Source: Aphidius gifuensis (Eukaryota > Arthropoda > Insecta > Hymenoptera > Braconidae). From it: 64,000 nt of DNA. The translations under genes and the position numbers were made by a program. The stretch spans positions 16,062,177 to 16,126,176 of the forward strand of contig NC_057791.1 of NCBI RefSeq assembly GCF_014905175.1, read 5' to 3'. Positions 34,375 to 45,078 of this stretch are shown here, one piece after another. How positions within the stretch are numbered: position 1 is the stretch's first letter; the number at the start of each line of letters is the position of its first letter. Below the pieces are notes generated by a model that searched no databases, had not been told where the DNA came from, and saw nothing but the letters and a program-made list of their open reading frames with translations.

Positions 34375-35457
34375 ATGTCATCAGTACAGCTGACTGAACC
34401 TATTCAGGATTCTGTTAAACTTATAATGTCAAAACAAGACTATGTTACTGGTATAGAAACTTGTGAATTTCAATATGACTGGAAAATTAAAAACTTCAGT
34501 CAGTGGGCCAAAAAAAAAATTAAATCACCAAGTTTTTCATCTCATTATGGTGATTTTGATGATAAATGGACCTTGGGAATATATTCAGATCTAATGCCTA
34601 CAGCCGGGCGTACAATATTAATATGTGCTAACCTGAATATTCAATCATTCAAGACTTCACAATTACAAACAAAATTGAGAATATCAATGAATGATTTAAA
34701 GGAAATAATTACCGAATATAATTTTAGTAGAATTCCAGCAATAACACAATGGGTTAGTTATAGAACAAACTTAAGTTGTCAATTATTGTCAAATCCAAGT
34801 CAATATTTACCAAATGATGAGCTTAAAATTTGTTGTACAATAAGCATGTCAACAAAACCAACAAATATTTATTTTGATATAATTTCAACTGTTAATAAAA
34901 CACCAAAACTGAGTGTCGACTGGAAAAAACTTTTGTTAAGTGAGAAATCAGCTGATGTTACCATTAAAGTGGGTCAAAAATCATTTCGTGCAATCAAAGG
35001 AATTCTTGCAGTACGTAGTCCTGTTTTTGCTGCAATGTTTGATCATGAACAATTTGAAGAAAATAAAAAAAATGAAGTTGTCATTGATGATATTGATGAA
35101 GATGTTTTTGAAGAATTTTTACATTATATTTATACTGATGAATCACCAAATGTTGACAAAATGACAATGGAACTACTTGCTGTTGCTGACAAATATCAGG
35201 TGGATTGTCTTAAAAATATTTGTGAAGAAATAATTTGCAAAACGATAAATGTTAATAATGCTGCAAATATACTTGTTTTTTCTGATAAATATAATCTCGA
35301 AAAACTGGATAAAAAATGTTTAGAATTTATCAAAAAAAATTTACAAGCTGTTTTGTCAAATAAGAGGTTTCAAGTTTACCAAAAAAAATATCCTGAAATT
35401 TTTGTAGGTGTTCTTCAGAAGTTGCTGTCGTCAGCGAAATCAGTTACTTACAATTAA
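34375..35457 (+). CDS. MATH-BTB (SPOP-like) protein 7
   Basis: Single exon, 360 residues from the ATG at 34375. The open frame extends 33 codons further upstream, but this ATG has the conserved array context (ttaataacacaatcATG) and alignment with the other copies. The MATH domain begins CEFQYDWKIKNFSQWA (about residue 29). The BTB domain (about 182-290) has ADVTIKVGQKSFRAIKGIL, RSPVFAAMF and HEQFEEN, with FEE where the others have FKE. The tail (CKTINVNNAANILVFSDKYN) is like copy 1. Role inferred as for copy 1. Confidence 0.88.
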   Translation: MSSVQLTEPIQDSVKLIMSKQDYVTGIETCEFQYDWKIKNFSQWAKKKIKSPSFSSHYGDFDDKWTLGIYSDLMPTAGRTILICANLNIQSFKTSQLQTKLRISMNDLKEIITEYNFSRIPAITQWVSYRTNLSCQLLSNPSQYLPNDELKICCTISMSTKPTNIYFDIISTVNKTPKLSVDWKKLLLSEKSADVTIKVGQKSFRAIKGILAVRSPVFAAMFDHEQFEENKKNEVVIDDIDEDVFEEFLHYIYTDESPNVDKMTMELLAVADKYQVDCLKNICEEIICKTINVNNAANILVFSDKYNLEKLDKKCLEFIKKNLQAVLSNKRFQVYQKKYPEIFVGVLQKLLSSAKSVTYN

Positions 35458-35759
35458 GTATGCCATAATTGCTTATGGCATTTCACTGTTGCTTTGTTGA
35501 AAAAAAAAAAAACAGTTTCATATATTTTATATCAACATTTTGTAATAATTTACTCAATATTTTTTTCTAAATCACTATTTGTAATAAAAAAAATATAAAA
35601 TAAATTTTCATCTTATTTTTTATTTTAAAAACCTTATTATCCTATTTTTGTTTTATCATATTCACTATTATTTTGTTAATTAAAATTCAACTGTCATGTA
35701 TTCATGATAATACTCGAATTCCATAATAATTATTATAAATACAAATTAAAAAAAGAAAA

Positions 35760-36105
35760 ACGTCTGATCATCTTCTGATTATATCAAGATCTTCAGAGGT
35801 CACATGTATTCTCAAATCTAGTTCTCGAATTCTATCTGAGTTAAATTTTGTGATGCAATGTTTGCTGCATCAATATAAATTTGTGTAGCATATTTATGGA
35901 ATAGAGCAACACTTTCATGATAAATTTCTTTGATACATGATCTGATGCATCTCTTAATTACCATGCAACTTCCTGAACAGTTAAATTACTTACTTTTGAC
36001 TAATTGTTTGTTAATTTCAGTCAACTCTTGGATAACATTTTTAATATTATCATCATCAGTAACACGTAGTACTCGCATTGCTTTCATCTGGATTTAAAGA
36101 AAAAT
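35760..36105 (-). pseudogene. Third-family exons B and C fossils
   Basis: On the - strand: VLRVTDDDNIKNVIQELTEI then NKQLVKS and a GTAAGT donor (about 36095-35990), followed by an AG and KEIYHESVALFHKYATQIYI, DAANIASQNLTQ and a C-terminal LDLRIHVTSEDLDII (to about 35775). This is the most continuous view of the family, still with breaks. It has no recognised domain; it reads as a mostly helical protein. Confidence 0.5.
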
Positions 36106-36169
36106 AAATTAATAACAATATTTTACTGTTATTATGACATAAACTATTTATTTTCTATTTTAAAAATAT

Positions 36170-36335
36170 TAATCATAGTAATATATATATACCTAGTTGT
36201 TTGTTAAGAATACTGTTGTACTGGATAAAATTCTTTTCAGCATTAAATCTGCACTCGTCTGATTCAGCTGGTTTACAATGTTTAATTGTTCCTGAGGAGT
36301 TGCTGGGATACTTGATTCCAATCCTTTTGAAAATA
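36170..36335 (-). pseudogene. Third-family exon A fossil
   Basis: Near-identical to 21905-22050: AG acceptor side, AESDECRFNAEKNFIQY, NSILNKQL and donor. The 3' partner exon B is displaced. Confidence 0.45.
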
Positions 36336-36364
36336 TAATTTAATTTAAATTTGTAATTTAACAT

Positions 36365-36880
36365 TTTAATATTGTTTTTTAATTGTTGATGAATTTGAAT
36401 CAATCATCACCACGTAAATAACAATTCAAATCAATTGAAAAATTATTTGGAAAATTGAGTAGAATTATATTATTTAATTTATTTAAAAAATTATTTTTTT
36501 TTCTATTAAATATTAGCAAAGTAAATTTTTACAAAATATTATATCTCATATGAAAATTGACAAATTAATTGTATGTTATATTTTTCATCTTGACACAAAA
36601 TTAAAAAAAAAGAATTTATCGTTCGATTAATATTATTTTGTTTATCTCTTTGAGATAATTAATATTTGTTCCTCACGAATCACAATTGATACTTAAATAC
36701 ATCAAAGAAAAAAAATTAGAAAATACAAGTAGTTTTAATAACTTTTTTTCTAGAGTATCAAAATAAATATTTTTATCATTAAAAAGGCAAGAAATAACAA
36801 CTGGATAAAAGTTATCGTTATTTTCCAATGACCCATTGCTTTCATCTGGATTTAAAGAAAAATAAATTAATAACAATATT
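36365..36880. repeat. A/T-rich array block, copy 4 of 4
   Basis: Almost identical to copy 1 (22090-22600), including the trailing exon B remnant. The 67-codon open frames in the two copies differ by one residue. Confidence 0.85.
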
Positions 36881-36954
36881 TTACTATTATTATGACATAT
36901 TAAACTATTTATTTTCTTTTTTAAAAAATATTAATTATAGTAATATACATACCT

Positions 36955-37095
36955 AGTTTTTTGTTAAGAATACTGTTGTACTTGATAAAAAATTTTTCAG
37001 CATTAACTCTGCACTCGTTTGATTCAGCTGCGGTTTACAAGGTATAATTGTTCCTGAGAAGGTGCTGTGATACTTGATTGCAATCCTTTTTTCAT
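36955..37095 (-). pseudogene. Third-family exon A fossil, right end of array
   Basis: Last recognisable array element: exon A with a GTATGT donor, here with a small insertion after CKP. Beyond about 37140 the sequence is unique. Confidence 0.45.
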
Positions 37096-37495
37096 ATTGT
37101 TTTTTAATTGTTGATGAATATTTATAATTATCCAATGATATTGTTTTTTGTTTAAATGTAAATGTAACACTTTGGCTCGTTAAAATTATCGTTGTATAAT
37201 TAATTTAAACAAAGCTTGAATTTTTCATTAAATTAATTGTCTATTTGTTTACAAATTCATAAGCCATAAGTAGTGCCAAACTGCCAAACACAGCTGTCAA
37301 ATAATAATAACACCAACACAACAAAAAATTTTGTTTATGGAATGCACATGAACCACATTGATGCATGAGTCATAACGCTGGTGGGCTTTTTTTCCGAGCC
37401 GTTATCAAAATATATATGAAAGATAAAAAATTATAATATTAATAAATAAATTTTTTTTAAACTAAATATAATTATTGTACAAGTTACTTTCAGTT

Positions 37496-38842
37496 ATGAA
37501 TGATAAACGAAAAGTAAGTAAATTATTTATCAACAAATAAAATTAATTTTAATTAAGAAAAATTAATTGTTTGATTTGCATATTGTTTATAACCTTAAAT
37601 TGTGAAAATGTCGTTGATATTATTATTCAATAAATTAATTAATTAAATTTACAATTTTATATTTTAGTTTAATAAAAATGTTTGCTGTTGATTTTAGATA
37701 TCCAAGGTATCCAATGGCATTCCTTTCAACAGAAGACCATTGATGCAAAATAAATCTGTGTATAATCGTGTCATAAAGTCAATGATATCACTCGAATTGG
37801 AATCACAAAAAAAATGTGTATCCACTGAAGATCTCAGTAAAGTTTTGACAAAAATGGTTTACAAATCAAATTCAACAGATCAACGTATTAATTCTATGTA
37901 TAAAATGTTATCAAAATATCCGGAAAAAATTGAAAATGACTGTAAAATATTAAGACTTGATCCAGCTATTGAATTTGATGCTCCAGAATCATTGAAAAAA
38001 AAACAAGTATCTGTTAAGCATGATAATGATAAATATGAAAATGTTAATCATGATTTAAAATTTGATGTTGATAAAAAAAGTATTGTCTCTCAAGAAATTC
38101 TTGAAGACATTGGAAAAAAAGTTTGGAAAGTACAAATTAGTCCAAACTGTAAAGTTAATAATAATATTGACAAATCTAATCAGCTGAAAATTGATACAGA
38201 TGAATGTACTTCAATAAAAGCAATGGAACCAAATGAATCATTAAATGATACAAATCAATCAAATGAAAGCAAAGGTGATGATAAATCAATGCCTGTACTG
38301 GAGGCATTTTGGGGACCACAAGATATACTTCGAAGTAAGAGTTAATTATTTAAAAGATAAATAAAAAATAAAGAACCAAAGAACTTGATAGTTAATAGAT
38401 CCAACATATAATAATATTTGTTTTTTATTTTTACAGATACTAAATCCAAAATTCCAAAAGAAGACAAGCGAAAATCAGTAAAACGTAAATTGACTTATGA
38501 AAAAAAACAACATTTAACTAAATCAATTTTATGTCAAATTGATATTCCACCATCATTACCAAAGCCATCATCATCAACAACAACTGGAAATTCTCTATTT
38601 CATGGTAATTTTAATTATTCATTTATCATTTATCAAATCAACTATTAAATTTTTTTAACTATCTTTTAAATGTTTTTTTTTTTTTAGATAAATCTAGTAT
38701 TCAATCAATTGATAAATTGCTTTCTGATGTTATAATTCTTGTGAAGAAACGTAATCTAGATGCTCGTAAACGAGATACCGAAATTTTACAACAACTTGAA
38801 AATTATCTTCATTCAATTCATCGTGAAAATTTATCAGAATAA
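37496..38842 (+). CDS. Unrecognised 325-residue protein, four exons
   Basis: Exons 37496-37513, 37698-38334, 38437-38604 and 38688-38842 join in frame with GT-AG introns. The first exon carries only six codons. The protein is hydrophilic: a conserved-looking N-terminal part (SVYNRVIKSMISLELESQKK), an acidic/Asn-rich middle, a short motif EAFWGPQDILR, a basic Lys/Arg and Ser/Pro stretch (RKSVKRKLTYEKK) and a C-terminal amphipathic helix (SIQSIDKLLSDVIILVKKRN). No signal peptide or membrane segment is present. The look is that of a nuclear scaffold or regulatory protein, but that is a guess. I do not recognise the family. Confidence 0.75.
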
Positions 38843-39139
38843 GGTGAATCATAATTTTAAAATAATTTTTAATATAAAAATAATTATATACTGTCTTGCG
38901 ATTTTTTTTTTTATATATAATATGCATTACCTTCAAGTTTATCAGGATGTTGATAATGATGCTGATAAATATTTCATTTTACATAATAATTAAATAATAA
39001 AACTTGATTTTTTAAAGCTGATATGTTTTTTTTTTTTATTTTTCATTAAGCTATATATCTAGACTGTATATTTTCAACATAATAAGTATACTTAATTGTA
39101 ATTGTGCCTTTTACAAACTTGAGTCTTGATGCTAAAAAT

Positions 39140-41344
39140 TTAATTTTGAATAATATTAAATGTATTATTAAATTTAAAATGGTTATTATTAATTGTTACA
39201 CTTCTTCGACGTCTTTTACTCCATCTTAAACGTGGATGTTGACCAGGTAAACATAATGGTAATTCTTTTGGACTCCAATTACCACCAATACAAGTTGCAC
39301 CAGGTGGTCCTTCACTTAATATATAACCCTTATCACAATCATACATAATTTGTTTATTATTTGGTACTTTTTTAACATATGGACGATAATCATAAACTCC
39401 CATATTACCAACTAATAATACTTTTCCATTTTGTACATAACCAGGAAATGCACAAAAAACTTCAATACAATGTGGTATATCACCAATCCATTGACCATAA
39501 TGACATACAAGTGATGTTGATGTATTAGTTGGACCTCCACCAACTAATGTAAAACCATCTTTACATCTAAATACAGCACGCATTCCATGATTCATTTTTG
39601 GTGCAATAACCATTCCATTTCTTGGTGATTTTGGCATTTTTTTACATCTTGCTGGTGTACAACTTGGTATTATTGACCATGTACCATTATTACAAATAAT
39701 TGGTACACCATTTGCTGATGATTCAAAATTTTCAATACAATTAACATCAAGTCTTTCACCATGTTCAACAACTGTTATATTTTTTAATAAATTTTTTTCA
39801 TTTGTTATAACAGCTATTGTTCCTTTTTCAATATGTGGTATTATACATGGTGCTAAACAAGATGGTAAACCATAACGCCATTTACCATTTTCTTCACAAA
39901 CTGATGATGAATTACCTTGAAGTTTCATGTGTTCTTTACAACGAAATATTATACTTGCACCAAGACCAGATCCTAAAATTGTTTATTCATATTTATTCTT
40001 TAATATATTATTATCATTTATCAACAATTTTTTTACCTCTTTCAATACCATCAATCCATCCATTGTATAAAATTCCAGGAGGACCACAATCAATTTCTTT
40101 ACAAACTGGTGCATGCTCTGACCATTCACGATTAGCTTGACATTTTCTTGTTGATTGTCCAATTAAATTAAAACCATATTTGCATTCATATGAAACAATT
40201 GCATTGTAAGAAAATGATGTATAAATTGCTTTTCCATTTTGTGGATTTTCTGGTACAGGACATTGAACTTCTGTTACCTGTTTAAATAAATTAATAAATA
40301 TGTATTTTTTGTTTTTTGATAAATTAAATATATCTTACTTGTACACATTGTGGTAATTCTTTTGGTGTCCAAGTACCAAAAGCACTACAAATTTTTTCAG
40401 CTCTTCCAACTAATTCATGTCCTTCAGCACAATAATATGATACTCGACAGTCATATGTAAAACAACCTCCTATTGAGTAATTTAAAAAAAACAACAACAA
40501 CAATTGCAGATATTATATAATAAAAAAAAACGTTGATATATATTTTTTATATAATTGAAGAATCACTTGTTATCTCACCGGAATGCCAACCATTTGGTAT
40601 ATCACTTGGAGTACCACAACTTTTTGGATTACATGTTATATCTGGTCCAAACCAATTAATTTTACCATCAACTAATAAACATTTAGCTTTTAAAAAACCA
40701 GTTGTTTCATATCCTTCATCACATGTATATTGTACAACAGTATCAATATCAAATGTTGTTTGTTCAAGTGGAAAATTATGTTGTGCATTTGATATTATTG
40801 GTGGTTTATTACAAAATGAATTTATTCCTTTTTTACATGATGGTATAAAACCAGACCAATAACCATCAGCTTGACATGTTCTTTGAGGATAACCAACAAG
40901 TATATATCCTGTATTACATATGTAATTTGCTGTATCACCAAATAACTTACCACTAACAGTCATTTGTCCATATTCAATGTCTTTTAATACTGGACATTCA
41001 CGTTCTAATTTAATACATGACATTCCACATAAACCATCACAACGACATTTTTTTTTTTTACTTTTACAATCTTCATCTGTTGAACATTTTCTAAGACAAT
41101 GTTGACCAAATGATTCAGCTTTTATTTCATCTCTTGGACATTCTACTGATGGTGAATTTCTTGGATTTTTATATATTTTTCCATCATCATCAATTTCAGA
41201 TTCTTCATAACCAGTACTGTAATCTTCATCAACATCATCATCTGGTGAATCAATTGTTGCACGTTGTTGTACTTTTGTTTCAGTTAAAATTATTTTTAAA
41301 CTCAATAAAATTAAACTCAATGGAATTAGTGAATTAATTTTCAT
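39140..41344 (-). CDS. Hasp: Secreted WAP plus eight-sushi protein, Hasp-like
   Basis: Exons on the - strand: 41344-40579, 40469-40340, 40277-40037 and 39972-39140, about 656 residues. A signal peptide (LIPLSLILLSLKIIL) and an acidic stretch are followed by one WAP-type four-disulfide region (about 70-112, CPRDEI ... CRCDGLCGMSC). Eight sushi/CCP modules come next, each with four Cys and a late Trp, and then a basic tail (RWSKRRRRS). One WAP plus eight CCP modules is the plan of Drosophila Hasp, which anchors Hikaru genki in the cholinergic synaptic cleft; that role is inferred. Exon 2 is one base short of keeping frame: the A-run near 40379-40381 lacks a base needed for the expected SAFGTWTP. 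Assembly error or a real frameshift are both possible. Confidence 0.85.
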
Positions 41345-42469
41345 CTTAATTTTTATTTTTTTTTATTTTATTTAAAATGATCAATTAGTATGTCTTGTTG
41401 CTTTGCCTGTCCATGTTACAAATTGCAGGTAAAAAAAAACAACACATTCACATGTAAATATTTTTGTTTTGTTGTACAAACTTCAGTTGTATTTTTTTTT
41501 ATCAAGCAACTACTAATTAAACACAGAGAAAAGTGATTGAGATTTTTTTTTTAGAATAATTTTCATCACGCGCAAGGTCATACGCGCATCATCTCTGCCC
41601 AATTTATATCTTCGAAATATTGATTTTTCATTAAATTCAACTGTGACCAATATTTTATCTCAAATCTTGGTTCTCACCCTTATTAGATTTTCTAACTTTC
41701 AACTACAAAATTCAAGAAGTTTAAATTTTAATTAACAAGTAAAAATTAAGTTATTAATTTCGAAATATTTTTAATTGTCTTCAAATTATCTACAAATAAA
41801 AAAACCTCTAAAATAGATAAGACATAGAAAAAAGAATTTTTCTTTAAATATTGAATCTAATAAAGCAATAGAAATTTTTTCTACATTAGAAATTTTTTCT
41901 ACAATAGAAATTTCATAATTCATTGCTGGGGAAATAGCAATGCGCATGTCACATTTATCAACGCTGACTGGTTTGGCTTTTCGTTGTTCTCTCCAATCAC
42001 AAAACAAGTCTTATATAGGAATTTTTGTATTTATTCAGTTTCTCCAAATGTCAACATGTATGTTTTTTATAATTGTTTATAAATTAATACAATGTTTATG
42101 TGTGCAATTGTGTGTAATCACTAATGTTGTTTCATTGATAATGTTGATCCAAGTACGCAGCTAATGTACATAAAAAAATAAAAAAGTTATTCAACAAAAA
42201 TCATCATCATCATCATTTAATTAATTGATAGTATTGATGTGTCATTTTATACCAAACATAAAGTAAATATTATTTGTTTATAATTCAACTTAATATTATA
42301 TTTAAAATTAATTAATTTGTGGATTTTACAGGTGCACTGATAACAATTTTATAAATCAAATAATGGATATAAAAATAATCATATATTTTTTAAAATAATA
42401 TTCATTATCAATAACGCAATGTTAGTGTCATAAAAAAGTGTTATAAAAGTTGATTAAATATACCAAGTT
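41345..42469. other. Divergent gap between Hasp-like and type II membrane genes
   Basis: About 1.1 kb, A/T-rich, and presumably holds both promoters and 5' UTRs. No further gene is supported; the short open frames at 41786-42164 overlap on both strands and look random. Confidence 0.5.
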
Positions 42470-43752
42470 ATGCGATCTAAAGGTTTGTTATTTTTTTTGA
42501 TATGTTTAGTTGGAACAACTGTTGTTTTTCTAGCTTTTAATTATCAAAGACCTTCCATAAGAACATTTGTAACAGAGACACATAAACAGCTTAAAAGTTT
42601 TCAGGTAATTTATTAATATTTAATATTAAATATATCAAATAAATAACACATTGTTTAAATAATTTAATGTATTTTTGTTTTTAGAAAAATTTAAAAGACG
42701 TTGAAGAAAAAAGATTTGTTACTGATTCAAAATATCTAGCTTCATTGGGACTTGATCATCAAACAATTGCTGATACAGCATTACAAAATTCAAAGAATGT
42801 AACTGTTATAACACTTCTACGACCTGGAAAAGAGATAAATATATATGGTTTTATTAAAAATGTATCACATTTTTTACCAGCTAATAATGTTGTTATATAT
42901 GGAATTAGTTTGGATGATGATACATTACAAAATATACGACAAATATGTAATTCAAGTAAATGTAGTGTTGTACCATTTGACATAAATTTATTTCCAAGTT
43001 ATGCTGAAGATGAGAGATTACATGTGTATAAACCATTAGTAATACAGGTAAAATAGCTTTTTAATAATAAATAGAATTTATTTATGATTTTAATTGAAAC
43101 GAAATTTATTATTTACAGTCAGCATTACATACACTGGGAAATATATTGTATATGGATTCAAATATACGTTTAAATAATACAAATATATCAAAATTTCTTT
43201 TGCCAGAATCTGGAATTTTAACATGGCCTACAAAACATGCAACAAGTTCATTGACACATCCAAAAATGTACGAGTATTTTCATGTTTCAGCTGAGAGTTT
43301 TTTCTTCCTACCATTAGTAAAAACGTCACATATTATCATTCGAAACACAAAAGAAATACGAGATAATATTATGTTACCTTGGGTTCAGTGTGCATTAACT
43401 AGAGATTGTATCTGTCCAATAGGTTTGTAGATTAAAAAAATAAAATACTGATAATAATTTTGCTATATGCAGAGTTTAAATAATGATGATTTAATTATTT
43501 ATTTTTCAAGGAGCTCAATCTGCTGGATGTCGATTTAACAAAAAACCACAATATCGTTATTCTGGTTGCCATTCTTATGACACTTCAGCTTTAAATATTC
43601 TACTTGGTTTATATTTTAATTATGAAGATTCAAGGTATATTAATCGTGAACATAAATCATCGTTTATTACAATACAAACAGATAAAATAAATGAAGAATA
43701 TTTATCAATAACAAGACAAAATAATGCTAGTGAAGCAAATATTAAAAATTGA
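42470..43752 (+). CDS. Type II membrane, glycosyltransferase-like protein
   Basis: Exons 42470-42604, 42685-43047, 43119-43422 and 43511-43752, with agreeing phases, give 347 residues. A short basic cytoplasmic end is followed by one membrane segment (LLFFLICLVGTTVVFLAF, residues 6-23) and a lumenal domain with NVTVITLLRPG, NVVIYGISL, LGNILYMDSNIRL and a Cys-rich C-terminal part (CALTRDCICPIG, GCRFN). The alternating strands and the LYMDS element resemble a GT-A type nucleotide-sugar transferase; it recalls the DUF1647-type group, but the match is from memory and weak. A Golgi location is inferred from topology. Confidence 0.75.
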
Positions 43753-44772
43753 TTATCAATTTTAACGGGTAATATTTTTTTGTACTATATTATTATTTAA
43801 TAAATCAATTTTTTTAAATGAATATTTTTTTAATATTTTAAAATTTATTAATTACAATTTTACATAGTAATAATAGATAATAGAATTTTATATTTTTTAA
43901 TTGTAAATTACTTGTTTTGTTGACAAGTTTAGATCACACATTTTTTTTTTTTTTTTGATAATTAAAGACATTTATTGATGTTGATCATCAAAAATAAATA
44001 ATTAATTCCATTAATTAGTACAAAAAACAAGCTCAACTTTATACAAGTTAATTTTTTTTTATCAGCAATATTAGTTATGCATTTTTAATTGCCAAATTTT
44101 GAACTTGAAAAAGTACTTTTTGCTACAGCAGTTAGAAAAACAATTGAATGTCCCACGTAGCACATGACTTTTACATAATTTATAGATAATTTATTCTTTT
44201 TTAAATAATTAATATTAAATGATATTTTGTAATTATTTATATTAACAATTACACTTGATTTTAAAAACATTAAATTTAACATTTTTAATAAAATTCAATT
44301 TGACTTAAATTTCATTTATTTCACAACAATTAAATTTTTTTTTTTTGTGCTTACATTTACGTTCATCAAGTGCTCGAATAAATAATTTTTTTTTTCACAT
44401 TTATATTTCTTGAAATCACCAATCAATTGACACAGATTTTAATGTATGAGGTATCACAATCTTGAATGATTTTTAAACATGTGTAAATATTTTTTTACAT
44501 CATGAAAATCAGTCAAGACAAAGTGGTACCACTCACTAATCGAAACATGCATTAATATCAAGATTATTTATATAACAAATATCGGAAAAAAATATCAATA
44601 TAACATTTATAAATATATTTTCTGTCAAGAGTTCATAACATTGAGTTGATAAATTATTTGAAAATATAAGACATGATTGTACGTTTATCACAATAATCAT
44701 TAAAATTAACAATTAAAATTTTGATGAATTAAAAAGTCATTCTGTTATTTAATTCATAATATTGTAAATAAT
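43753..44772. other. A/T-rich gap between convergent genes
   Basis: 3' flanks of the 42470 gene and gprs. No gene seen; an open frame at 44085-44282 (-) is Asn/Lys/Ile-rich and unsupported. Confidence 0.5.
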
Positions 44773-45078
44773 TTAAAATACATGAACTTTGTGAATTAAA
44801 ACAACATCTGGTTTTCCAATTTGTTTTAAAATAAAACGTATATAAGAAAGATTTTTAACATTACATTTATTATTATTAAATTCTTCTTCATTTTTATTAT
44901 TTCTAGTAATCATTGAAGTATGTCTTTTTATTTTTAAAAATCCATTATTTTTATCATCAACATTAATACCAATTGATGCAGTCATGATTTTAGAATCAGA
45001 TCTTGAAAAATATCTTGGATATAATTCAAGTGATATTTTATTATCCGCGGTCGCTCCAAAAGCAACCGGTGCCAAAGG
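44773..45078 (-). other. gprs: In-frame extension after the gprs stop (readthrough candidate)
   Basis: Directly after the TAA at 45081-45079 the same frame stays open for 101 codons and then meets a stop at 44773. It encodes protein-like sequence (PLAPVAFGATADNKISLELY, later RFILKQIGKPDVVLIHKV). In DNA this rich in A/T a chance open frame of this length, continuous with the upstream frame, is unlikely. Stop-codon readthrough is well known in insects; the TAA followed by C is not the leakiest context. It could also be a coding 3' part reached by alternative splicing. Confidence 0.5.

Noticed and set aside
2239..35457. Viral or polydnaviral origin of the array
   Set aside because: No viral gene, integration motif or circle junction was seen; MATH-BTB and LRR genes are ordinary insect families.
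40533..41337. + strand open frames opposite the Hasp-like gene
   Set aside because: They lie antisense to clear sushi and WAP coding sequence with conserved Cys spacing.
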